From Micromonospora sonchi (GTDB lineage: Bacteria > Actinomycetota > Actinomycetes > Mycobacteriales > Micromonosporaceae), in assembly GCF_014646235.1 (NCBI RefSeq), contig NZ_BMNB01000028.1, positions 23,167 through 87,166 of the forward strand: a DNA stretch of 64,000 nucleotides. The letters are read 5' to 3'. The position numbers and the translations under genes were made by a program. This document shows positions 50,173 through 57,864 of this stretch, in pieces. Position 1 is the stretch's first letter. Each line of letters opens with the position of its first letter. The notes under the pieces are model-generated. The model was not told the origin of the DNA, did not search any database, and worked only from the letters and a program-made list of their open reading frames with translations.

Positions 50173-50480
50173 CCCATGCCAACGCACCTCTCTCCATCGA
50201 AGGCCGACGACGCCTGGTCGAACGCTGCAAGGACCGTCCCATCGCCCATGTAGCGGCGGAGATGGGCATCTCACGAGCATGCGCATCCAAGTGGGTCAAC
50301 CGCTGGCGCCAGCACGGTGAACTCGGCTTGCAGGATCGCTCCTCGACACCGTATGCCAGCCCCAGCTCGACACCCGCCGAAGTGATCGAGCGCATTGCGA
50401 CCTGGCGGCGCGAACACAAGTGGTCCGCCCAACAAATCACCGACGAACTGGGCGATCAGGTAACGGTAGAAGGCATTGAC
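50169..50480 (+). pseudogene. IS481-type transposase, N-terminal remnant
   Basis: About 97 recognisable residues: THANAPLSIEGRRRLVERCK, a helix-turn-helix (HVAAEMGISRACASKWVNRW), LGLQDRSSTPYASPS and WRREHKWSAQQITDELG. The DDE catalytic part is gone; the sequence ends where the transglutaminase-like gene ends. Confidence 0.8.
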
Positions 50481-50485
50481 CAGCC

Positions 50486-52807
50486 TCAACGCGACCAGCG
50501 CAGCGGCCCCGGGTGCACCGACCAGAGCAGCCGCCGCCAGCGGGGCCGGGCGGCACGCAGCGCCCCGGTGTAGGCGGTGGCGGCCTCGGCGGCGGCCCGG
50601 GCCTGCCCGTCGGTGACGCCGCCCGGAGCGAAGCCGACCTGGTTGACCAACTGGGCCAGCTCCTCGACGGCGGTGTCCCACTCGGTCGCCCGCTGGCCGG
50701 TCGGATCGGTGCCGGCGCTCGGAGGCAACGCGGCGGCGAGAGCGCGTCGGGCCGCGGCGGCGACCTCGGTGGCGGACAGGTCGGCGGCCACCGGATGCCC
50801 GGCCAGGCGCAGCGCGTCGGTCAGCTCCCGCCAGGCGCCGGCGATGCGGTGCCGGGGGTCGCCCCGGTGCAGCCGGTTGCGGGTCTGCGCGCGACGCATC
50901 CCGGCCAGCGTGGCCAGCGCCACCGCCAGCACGAGCAGTAGACCGCCACCGGCGCCGGCCAGCAGCACCGGTGTCGACGGGCCGCCGGAGTCGGCCGGGC
51001 CACCGGGAAGCGCCAGCGGCGGCGGGGAGGAGGTCGGCTCCAGGGTGGGCTCCGGCTGCTCCGACGGCGGCGTCTCCTCCGGCCGCGGACGGAAGTCCTC
51101 CTCGACCGGCCGCGGCTCGTCGTCCGGCCGGGGCAGCGGGTCGAAGGGCACCCAGCCCAGCCCGTCGAAGAGCACCTCCGGCCAGGCGTACGCGTCGGCG
51201 GCCCGCACCGCCCCGGACGCGGGGGCGGCGAAACCGACCACCACCCGGGTCGGCAGCCCGACCAACCGACCCAGCACGGCGAAGGAGGCGGCGAACTGTT
51301 CGGAGGTGCCCCGCTGCCCGCCGCCGCCCGCGGGCCCGAACAGGAAGAACGCCAGGTTCGGGTAGGCGTGGCCACTGGGCGCGTCGGCCACCAGCCGGTA
51401 GTGCTCGGCGAGCCACTGCTCGATCGCCGACGCGCGGGCGTACGGTGCGCCGTTCTCCTCGGCCAACTGGGCGGCGAGCCGGCGCAACTGCTCGGGCACC
51501 CCGTCGGCGACGTGCAGCACCCGGGCCACCTCGTCGCCGGCCGGGGTGTTCGCGGTGGCGATCAGGTTCAGGTCCGGGCGCTCCCGGCCGGAGCTCACCG
51601 CGTACCGCAGCCCCGGGGTGAGCCCATCGGGCCGGATCAGGGTGCCGGTGTCCGGGTCGTAGGCCACCCGCGCCCCGCTGACCTCGCGCGGGGTGGCCAC
51701 CGCCGGCAGCAGCCGACCGGTGAGGTCGCCCACCGTGATCTCCTGCCGGATCGTCTCCACGGTCGCGCCCGACGGTGGATCCACGACGGGCAGGATCCGA
51801 CCGGCGTTGCGGTACGTGGCGCCGACGCGCCAGGTGACCCCGTCGTAGTCGCTGAGCACGGCCAGCCGGACGCGTACCCCGCCGCCGGTGGCCGGCGTTC
51901 CGCCCGCCGGGTCGGTCCCGCCCGCGCCGGTGTCGGCCGGGCCGCTGCCGTCCGTCGTCACCTGGAACAGTTGCTGCTCCGGGTTCAGCGCCCACCCCGA
52001 GATGCGGATCAGCGGGTTCTCGTCGAGCGTCTCCACCTGCGGCGGCTCCACGTAGCGGCGCGGGTCCACCGGGCGGGTCTCCACCAGTGCGGCCAGTGCC
52101 GGGCCGAGCAGCGCAGCCAGGCCCACCACCACCGCCGTTCCGGCGGCCGAGGCCACCGCCAGCCGGGCCCGCACCCGCGCCCGCGCCGCCGGGTTCAGGT
52201 CGTCGACCGGGTCGCCGCCGGCCGTCCGCCCCGACACCGCCAGGCCGAGCGCCGCCACCGCCACCAGCGTCACCGTCTCACCGATCGCCGGTTCGGCGTT
52301 CGGACCGACCACGTACACCGCGCCAGCGAAGAGCAGGGCGGGCGGCAGGTAGCCCAGCAGCACCCGACCGGCCCGCAGCGCCACCTCCGCGCCGGCCAGC
52401 CCGGCCAGCCAGGCGCCCACCAACGGCACCAGGACGGTGTCCGGCGTCGGCTCCACCGGAATCATCGCGGTCAACAGCCGGGGAATGCCGTTGCGCGCGG
52501 CGTCGCCGGCCACCTGGACGAACCCGCCCGGCAGGTCGGCCCGGCCTGCGGCCAGCCGCAGGCCCCAGGCGGCCCAGCCGGCCATCGCCAGCACCGACAC
52601 CGGAGCGACCAGCCAGGAGGGCAGCCGCCGTGCCACGACACTGACCAGCACCGAGCCAAGGGCCGCGCCGGCCACCAGCACGGTCAGCAGCGAGCCCGCG
52701 TACACCCGGTCGAGTGCCATCCCGGCCAGCGTGACCATGCCGACCAGCGCCGCCGGCAGGACCAGGGTGACCAGCGCGGCCGGCACCGCCCGCAGCAGCC
52801 TCACCAT
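50486..52807 (-). CDS. TgpA-like transglutaminase-fold membrane protein lacking catalytic residues
   Basis: A 773-aa protein: N-terminal multi-helix DUF3488 region (about 1-230), an extracytoplasmic transglutaminase-like domain (about 420-600), a Pro/Glu-rich linker, a helix near 640 (PVLLAGAGGGLLLVLAVALATL) and a C-terminal DUF4129-like tail. The normal Cys position reads GTSEQFAASFAVL (Ser) and the normal His position reads DAYAWPEV (Tyr); the Asp remains (VPFDPL). It is probably a pseudoenzyme. ATG 52807 overlaps the DUF58 stop by 7 bases. Last gene of the MoxR operon. Confidence 0.85.
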   Translation of the reverse strand: MVRLLRAVPAALVTLVLPAALVGMVTLAGMALDRVYAGSLLTVLVAGAALGSVLVSVVARRLPSWLVAPVSVLAMAGWAAWGLRLAAGRADLPGGFVQVAGDAARNGIPRLLTAMIPVEPTPDTVLVPLVGAWLAGLAGAEVALRAGRVLLGYLPPALLFAGAVYVVGPNAEPAIGETVTLVAVAALGLAVSGRTAGGDPVDDLNPAARARVRARLAVASAAGTAVVVGLAALLGPALAALVETRPVDPRRYVEPPQVETLDENPLIRISGWALNPEQQLFQVTTDGSGPADTGAGGTDPAGGTPATGGGVRVRLAVLSDYDGVTWRVGATYRNAGRILPVVDPPSGATVETIRQEITVGDLTGRLLPAVATPREVSGARVAYDPDTGTLIRPDGLTPGLRYAVSSGRERPDLNLIATANTPAGDEVARVLHVADGVPEQLRRLAAQLAEENGAPYARASAIEQWLAEHYRLVADAPSGHAYPNLAFFLFGPAGGGGQRGTSEQFAASFAVLGRLVGLPTRVVVGFAAPASGAVRAADAYAWPEVLFDGLGWVPFDPLPRPDDEPRPVEEDFRPRPEETPPSEQPEPTLEPTSSPPPLALPGGPADSGGPSTPVLLAGAGGGLLLVLAVALATLAGMRRAQTRNRLHRGDPRHRIAGAWRELTDALRLAGHPVAADLSATEVAAAARRALAAALPPSAGTDPTGQRATEWDTAVEELAQLVNQVGFAPGGVTDGQARAAAEAATAYTGALRAARPRWRRLLWSVHPGPLRWSR

Positions 52808-54000
52808 CGGCGCACCCCGTCCCACTCGGCGGCGAACGCCGCCCCGTCGGGGGCGTCGACGACGACCAGGCCGGCGGCGTCCGGCGGCGTCCGCTCCGCC
52901 GCCCCGAACACCCCGACCACCACCGACGGGTACGCCCCGCGCAACGCACCGACGTACCCCAGGTCGTCGCGGCTGCCCGGGCCGGTGAGGACGACCAGGG
53001 TGTCGCCGAGCCGGTCGCGGCGCAGCCGTGCCGTCGCGGCCTCCAGCGTGCCGTCGGCGGCCAGGGACACCGCGGCCAACCGGTCCAGCGGCCCGACACC
53101 CGGCCCGTCGATCATCCCGCTGCCGCTGCTGGCCGGCGTGGTGGGTGCCGTCGGCTCGGGGATCGGTTCCGCGGCGGCGGCGAAGAGCAGTGCCACCGGT
53201 AGGTCCTCTCGCACCGCCGCGGCCACCACCGAGGCCGCCGCCTCGCACGCCGACTCGAACGACTCGGCCACCCCGTCCACCCGGTCCGGATGCGCGGCGG
53301 CCCGATTGTCCAGCAGCACCACGATCCGCGGCAGGCTGGTGTCCACGTTCTCCCGCACCATCAGCTCACCGACCCGGGCGCTGGTCCGCCAGTGCACCCG
53401 CCGCAACTCGTCGCCGACCACGTACTCCCGCAACGAGTCGAAGGTGATCGAGCCGTGCGGCACGGCGTCGACCCGCCCGTCGAGGCTGCGGCCGGCGCCG
53501 GTGGGCACCGCGCTCAGCGGATGGATGCGCGGATGCACCCACACCGGCACGCTGTCGCCGTAGGAACGGGCCAGCACCACCAGGCCCAGCGGATCACGGC
53601 GGGTCACCCGCAGCGGACCGACCGGCACCACTCCCCGGCGGACGGTCGGCACGTCGTAGCGGACCGTGGTGTCCGCACCCGGGCGCAGCCGCAACACCGG
53701 CACCGGCACCACCCGGTCGCCGCACCGGTCGGTGGCCAGCAGACTCGCCGCCCGCAGCCGTCCCGCGTTACGCAGAGTCAACGTCATCGTCGCCGGCTCA
53801 CCCCGGGCCACCCGGTCCGGGTCCGCCCGCCGGTGCACGGCCAGGCGGGGCCGCCGGGCCGCGATGACCACGGCCACCGCGACGGCGATGCCGGCCGCCG
53901 CGCCCAGCAGCGTCAGCTCCGGATACCCGAACCGGAAACCGACACCGAGCAGCAGTACGGCGACGACGAGCAGACCGATGCCCCGAGCGGTGATCCCCAC
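52801..54000 (-). CDS. DUF58 protein
   Basis: A 399-aa membrane-anchored protein: two N-terminal helices (about 7-45) and the DUF58/vWA-like domain with DSLREYVVGDELRRVHWRTSAR (about residues 200-222) and MVRENVD. DUF58 proteins act with MoxR ATPases in membrane or periplasmic complex maturation. GTG 54000 lies 13 nt after the MoxR stop. Confidence 0.87.
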   Translation of the reverse strand: MGITARGIGLLVVAVLLLGVGFRFGYPELTLLGAAAGIAVAVAVVIAARRPRLAVHRRADPDRVARGEPATMTLTLRNAGRLRAASLLATDRCGDRVVPVPVLRLRPGADTTVRYDVPTVRRGVVPVGPLRVTRRDPLGLVVLARSYGDSVPVWVHPRIHPLSAVPTGAGRSLDGRVDAVPHGSITFDSLREYVVGDELRRVHWRTSARVGELMVRENVDTSLPRIVVLLDNRAAAHPDRVDGVAESFESACEAAASVVAAAVREDLPVALLFAAAAEPIPEPTAPTTPASSGSGMIDGPGVGPLDRLAAVSLAADGTLEAATARLRRDRLGDTLVVLTGPGSRDDLGYVGALRGAYPSVVVGVFGAAERTPPDAAGLVVVDAPDGAAFAAEWDGVRRW

Positions 54001-54013
54001 GTCAGCCCGCCGG

Positions 54014-55009
54014 TCAGGGGTGCGCCGGGGCCGGCTGGCCCGACGGCAGCGGCACCGGCACCGAGGCGACGGCCTGACGCAGCACGTCCACGGCGGTCAC
54101 CCCGCGCACCTGCGCGTCGGGGGTGAGCAGCAGCCGATGGGCGAACACCGGTTCGGTGAGGGCCTTCAGATCCTCGGGCATGATCCAGCCGCGACCGTCG
54201 ATCAGCGCGTACGCGCACGCCGCCCGGGTCAACGCGATCACCCCACGGGGGCTGACCCCGACGCGGACCTGCGGATGGGTGCGGGTGGCCGCCGCCAGCC
54301 GCACCGCGTACGCGTACAGCGGTTCGGCGATGTGCACCCGGAGGGCCATCCGGACCATCTCGCCGACGGTGGCGGTGTCGGTGACCGCGGCGAGCGCCTC
54401 GGGGGAGCGGACCGTCGCCCCGCGCAGCACCTCCACCTCCACCGACTCGTCCGGATACCCGACGGACAGCTTCACCAGGAAGCGGTCCAACTGCGCCTCC
54501 GGCAGCCGGTAGGTGCCGTCCATCTCCACCGGGTTCTGGGTGGCCACCACCAGGAACGGCTGCGGCACCGGATGCCGCACCCCGTCGACGGTGACCGTGC
54601 GTTCCTCCATCACCTCCAGCAGCGCGGACTGCGTCTTCGGCGACGCCCGGTTGATCTCGTCGGCGATGACGATGTTGGCGAACACCGGGCCCGGATGGAA
54701 CTCGAACCCCCGGGTGGCCTGGTTGAAGATCGTCACCCCGGACACGTCCGACGGCAGCAGGTCCGGGGTGAACTGGATGCGCCGCCACTGTCCCTTCACC
54801 GTCGCCGCGATCGCCCGGGCCAGGGTCGTCTTGCCCACCCCGGGCACGTCCTCCAGCAGCACGTGCCCCTGAGCGAACAGCGCGGTCAGCGCCAGCCGGA
54901 CCACCTGCGGCTTGCCGAGCACCACCGCGTTGACGTTCTCGGCCAGCCGGGCGGCCAGGGCGGCGAAGCCCTGCACCTCCTGCTGGGTCAGCGGCTCGTG
55001 GCTGTTCAC
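54014..55009 (-). CDS. MoxR-family AAA+ ATPase
   Basis: A 331-aa ATPase. Walker A is EDVPGVGKTTLA (about residues 54-65), Walker B VIADEINRASPKTQSALLE, sensor 1 ATQNP, and the MoxR-type GTYRLPEAQLDRF. GTG 55009 follows AAGGAGC by 5 nt. MoxR proteins are chaperone-like. Its partners here are the DUF58 and TgpA-like proteins downstream and the FN3 protein upstream. Confidence 0.92.
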   Translation of the reverse strand: MNSHEPLTQQEVQGFAALAARLAENVNAVVLGKPQVVRLALTALFAQGHVLLEDVPGVGKTTLARAIAATVKGQWRRIQFTPDLLPSDVSGVTIFNQATRGFEFHPGPVFANIVIADEINRASPKTQSALLEVMEERTVTVDGVRHPVPQPFLVVATQNPVEMDGTYRLPEAQLDRFLVKLSVGYPDESVEVEVLRGATVRSPEALAAVTDTATVGEMVRMALRVHIAEPLYAYAVRLAAATRTHPQVRVGVSPRGVIALTRAACAYALIDGRGWIMPEDLKALTEPVFAHRLLLTPDAQVRGVTAVDVLRQAVASVPVPLPSGQPAPAHP

Positions 55010-55033
55010 GTGGTGCTCCTTGCCTGAGGTGGA

Positions 55034-57664
55034 TCAGCAGGTGGGCAGGACGTTGATTTTGTCGCCGCCCTCCAGGTTGAGCCAGGCCCACGGGATGTAG
55101 TTGCGCCCGTTGTACTCGACCCGTACCCACCAGGTGCTCTGCTTGTCGTTGTTGTAGACGTACGCGTAGACCTCTTCGCCGCGGATCTTGCAGTACGCCT
55201 TCAGCCGGGTAGTGGGCTTGGCCCAGCCGACCTGCCGGTCGTTGTCCTGCCGGGGCACCGAAAAGATCTCGTTGCCGTTGCGACCCTCGCGGTCCCGGTC
55301 GCAGTAGGTGCGCTGCTCCGGCTCGCTGCCGTTGACGCAGGTGGCGATGCCGTACAACGCCTGGGTCTCCTGGGCCCGACTGGCCGTGCCCGCACCGGCG
55401 GCGTTGGTCGCCGTCACCGTGAACGTGTAGCTGGTGCCCGGCGTCAAACCGGTCATCGTGATGCTCGAACACGGGCCGCTCTTCGCCGGCTGACCTGAGC
55501 GGCTCAACGTGCAGGTGGCCTTCCCGCCCCCGGCGTCCACGGTGAACGTCACCGTCGCCTCCGTCGCGGTCGCCGACGCCCCGGTCACCGTCACCCGCGG
55601 CGGCGCCACCGTCCGCGCCGTCGTCGTCGCCTCCGGGCCCTCACCGGCCTCGTTGACCGCCCGGACCCGCACCGTCACGTTCTGCCCGTCACCCAGGCCG
55701 CCGACCGTGGTCCGAGTGTCGGTGACCTCGCTGCGGCGGCCACCCACGTCCACCACGTACCCGGTCACCGGCCGGCCGTTGGCAGCCGCCGACGACCACT
55801 GCACCGCCACCGTCCCCGGCTGGTCGGCCACCGTGCTCGCGACCAGCTCCACCGGCTCGCCCGGCAGCGTGAACGGCACCACGGTGTTGCTCACCGGCGA
55901 CGCCTCCGAGGCCGCGCCCTTGTCGTTGATCGACACGACGGTGAACGCGTACTGCGTGCCGTACTCCAGCTCACCCGCCTTGACGACCAGCTCGGTGCCG
56001 GTCGCCTCGCCGGCCGGAGCGTTCGTGCCGTCCGACGTGGCCGTCACCGCGTACCGGGCGATGCGGTTGCCCTGCCCGTTCGCCTCCGGCCAGCTCACCA
56101 CCACCGTGCCGTCCGGCCGAGCCTCCGCCGTGGCGCTCGCCGGCGCGTCCGGCACGTCCGCCGTCGGCGTCACCGGGTTACTGGTCCGCGCCGGCCCCGC
56201 ACCCTTGGCGTTGACCGCGTGCACCGAGAACTCGTACGTCTCGCCGTTGGTCAGCTCCTTGACCTCCACCGACCGCTGGTTCGCACCGACCTCCAGCCGC
56301 TGCCCGGCGCCCTCCACCACGTACCGGATGATCTCGGCACCGTTGGCCGCCGCCGGCCGCCAGCTCACCCGAGCCTGCGCGTTGCCGGCCGCCGCGGTCA
56401 CACCGCGCGGCGCACCCGGCTTGCTGACCTGTGGCTTCTTCTTCTTGGGCGGCGGTGGCGGCGGCGGGGGCTCCACCGGCGGCGGGTCACCACCGAGCAC
56501 GTCGTTGGCGTACTTGTCGACCTCCCGCACCTCGTGCCGGTCGTTGACCACCCGCGCGGTCGACGCGTCCGGAGCGTTGATGAACAGGTGGTTCTCCCGT
56601 ACCTCCAGCTCCAGCGGTCCGCTCCACCGGCCCCGGACGGTGTCCACCAACTGCCCGGCCGAGTCGAACGCGTACACCACGCCCGCTGCCTCGTCCGCGC
56701 AGTAGAAACGGCCCGCCCAGGCCACCGCCGGGCTGAGCCGGTCGCCCTCACCCGGCACCGGGAACGAGAGCACCTCGCCGCCGTCGGTGATGGCGTGCAC
56801 CTGGCGCTGCCCGACCACCGTCACCGGCACCACCGGCCCGCTGGTACGCGTCGGCATCGTGCCCGGCCCGGTCAGCGTCTCCGCCAACGCGGTACGACGC
56901 ACCGTGCCCGCCACCACGGTCACCAGCGTCCCGGCTGTACGGTCCAGCACCGCCACGCCGTCGTCCAGGGCGGACACCACCAGCTCGTGGCTGGGCTCGG
57001 CCACGTCGTGCGTCTCCACCCGCCTCGGGCTCACCTGCGGGCTCTCGGCCGCGTTCGACGGCAACACCGCCGGACTGATCGCGGAAACCGTGCCCTCGGC
57101 CGGCACCGCGATCCACAGTCGACCCACGCCGTCGAACGCGCCACCGGTGATCCCTGGCGGATACCGCACCGGTTCACCCACCGGCGCGAGCGACCGGGGG
57201 TCCAGCTGCCGCACCACTCCTTGGACCGCGTCCACCACGAACGCCGCGTCCTCGTGCAACGCGACACTCACCCCCAGCCCGGGGGTTGTCGGCGTGGTCG
57301 CGGTGATCTGCAGGGTGGCCAGGTCCAGGGTGCTGATCTGGCCCGTGTGCAGATCCCGCAGCACCAGCACCCGGTCCGTCTGCACCACCTGCATCGGATG
57401 GCGCCGCGCCCCGGCCACCTCGGTCCGGGTGTCCACCCGGGCCGTCACCCCGTTGACCCGGGCCAGCTCGCTGCGCGCCGCGCTCCACAGCCACGAACTC
57501 GCGTCGTAGCTGGCCACCGCGTTGTCCGCCGACCCGAGGCCGAGCACGGTCAGACCCATCGCCGCGAGCAGCGCCAGCACCGTGGCCACGGTCACCAGAC
57601 CACCACGCAGGCGCGACCGGGAACGGGTGGTGCGGATCGGACCGGCCTCGTCGATGCTCGCCAC
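55034..57664 (-). CDS. Membrane-anchored FN3-repeat protein with propeller-like domain
   Basis: An 876-aa protein. GTG 57664 has GGAAGG upstream. One helix near residues 22-45 anchors it; about 50-390 is a repetitive beta domain resembling a propeller (LVLRDLHTGQISTLDLATLQ, VSVALHEDAAFVVDAVQG). A Pro/Lys linker (PPPPPPPPKKKK) precedes four fibronectin III domains (about 418-505, 510-600, 603-690, 692-775). A Cys-containing SH3-like tail ends in LPTC. It starts the MoxR/DUF58/TgpA unit and may be an envelope scaffold handled by that ATPase. Confidence 0.8.
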   Translation of the reverse strand: MASIDEAGPIRTTRSRSRLRGGLVTVATVLALLAAMGLTVLGLGSADNAVASYDASSWLWSAARSELARVNGVTARVDTRTEVAGARRHPMQVVQTDRVLVLRDLHTGQISTLDLATLQITATTPTTPGLGVSVALHEDAAFVVDAVQGVVRQLDPRSLAPVGEPVRYPPGITGGAFDGVGRLWIAVPAEGTVSAISPAVLPSNAAESPQVSPRRVETHDVAEPSHELVVSALDDGVAVLDRTAGTLVTVVAGTVRRTALAETLTGPGTMPTRTSGPVVPVTVVGQRQVHAITDGGEVLSFPVPGEGDRLSPAVAWAGRFYCADEAAGVVYAFDSAGQLVDTVRGRWSGPLELEVRENHLFINAPDASTARVVNDRHEVREVDKYANDVLGGDPPPVEPPPPPPPPKKKKPQVSKPGAPRGVTAAAGNAQARVSWRPAAANGAEIIRYVVEGAGQRLEVGANQRSVEVKELTNGETYEFSVHAVNAKGAGPARTSNPVTPTADVPDAPASATAEARPDGTVVVSWPEANGQGNRIARYAVTATSDGTNAPAGEATGTELVVKAGELEYGTQYAFTVVSINDKGAASEASPVSNTVVPFTLPGEPVELVASTVADQPGTVAVQWSSAAANGRPVTGYVVDVGGRRSEVTDTRTTVGGLGDGQNVTVRVRAVNEAGEGPEATTTARTVAPPRVTVTGASATATEATVTFTVDAGGGKATCTLSRSGQPAKSGPCSSITMTGLTPGTSYTFTVTATNAAGAGTASRAQETQALYGIATCVNGSEPEQRTYCDRDREGRNGNEIFSVPRQDNDRQVGWAKPTTRLKAYCKIRGEEVYAYVYNNDKQSTWWVRVEYNGRNYIPWAWLNLEGGDKINVLPTC

Positions 57665-57736
57665 AGCTGGCTGCCTTCCGTGTCGTCCTGGCAGGTGGCG
57701 CCCCGTGACGGCAGCCCCTCCCCTGAGCCGGGAGCC

Positions 57737-57742
57737 ATCATA
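57737..57742 (-). promoter_or_regulatory. -10 box upstream of the FN3/MoxR operon
   Basis: TATGAT on the minus strand lies about 70 nt before the GTG at 57664. No good -35 is visible. Confidence 0.4.
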
Positions 57743-57831
57743 TGGTTACGCTGAGGACGCCGGGAACCCGCACCGTCCGACTGTGGACACCCAGCGTGGC
57801 GTGTCGTCGGCGTGTCCGGCCACGACGATCG

Positions 57832-57852
57832 GCCCAGGTTGATCGCCTGGGC
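57832..57852 (-). terminator. Hairpin after the TPR/Pro-rich gene
   Basis: A 7-bp stem GCCCAGG/CCTGGGC with a 7-nt loop lies 13 nt past the stop of the minus-strand TPR gene. Confidence 0.5.
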
Positions 57853-57864
57853 TGCTCCCGGCGG

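Noticed and set aside
51368..53563. A 731-codon plus-strand frame opposite the DUF58/transglutaminase genes
   Set aside because: Gln/His/Arg-rich shadow without motifs.
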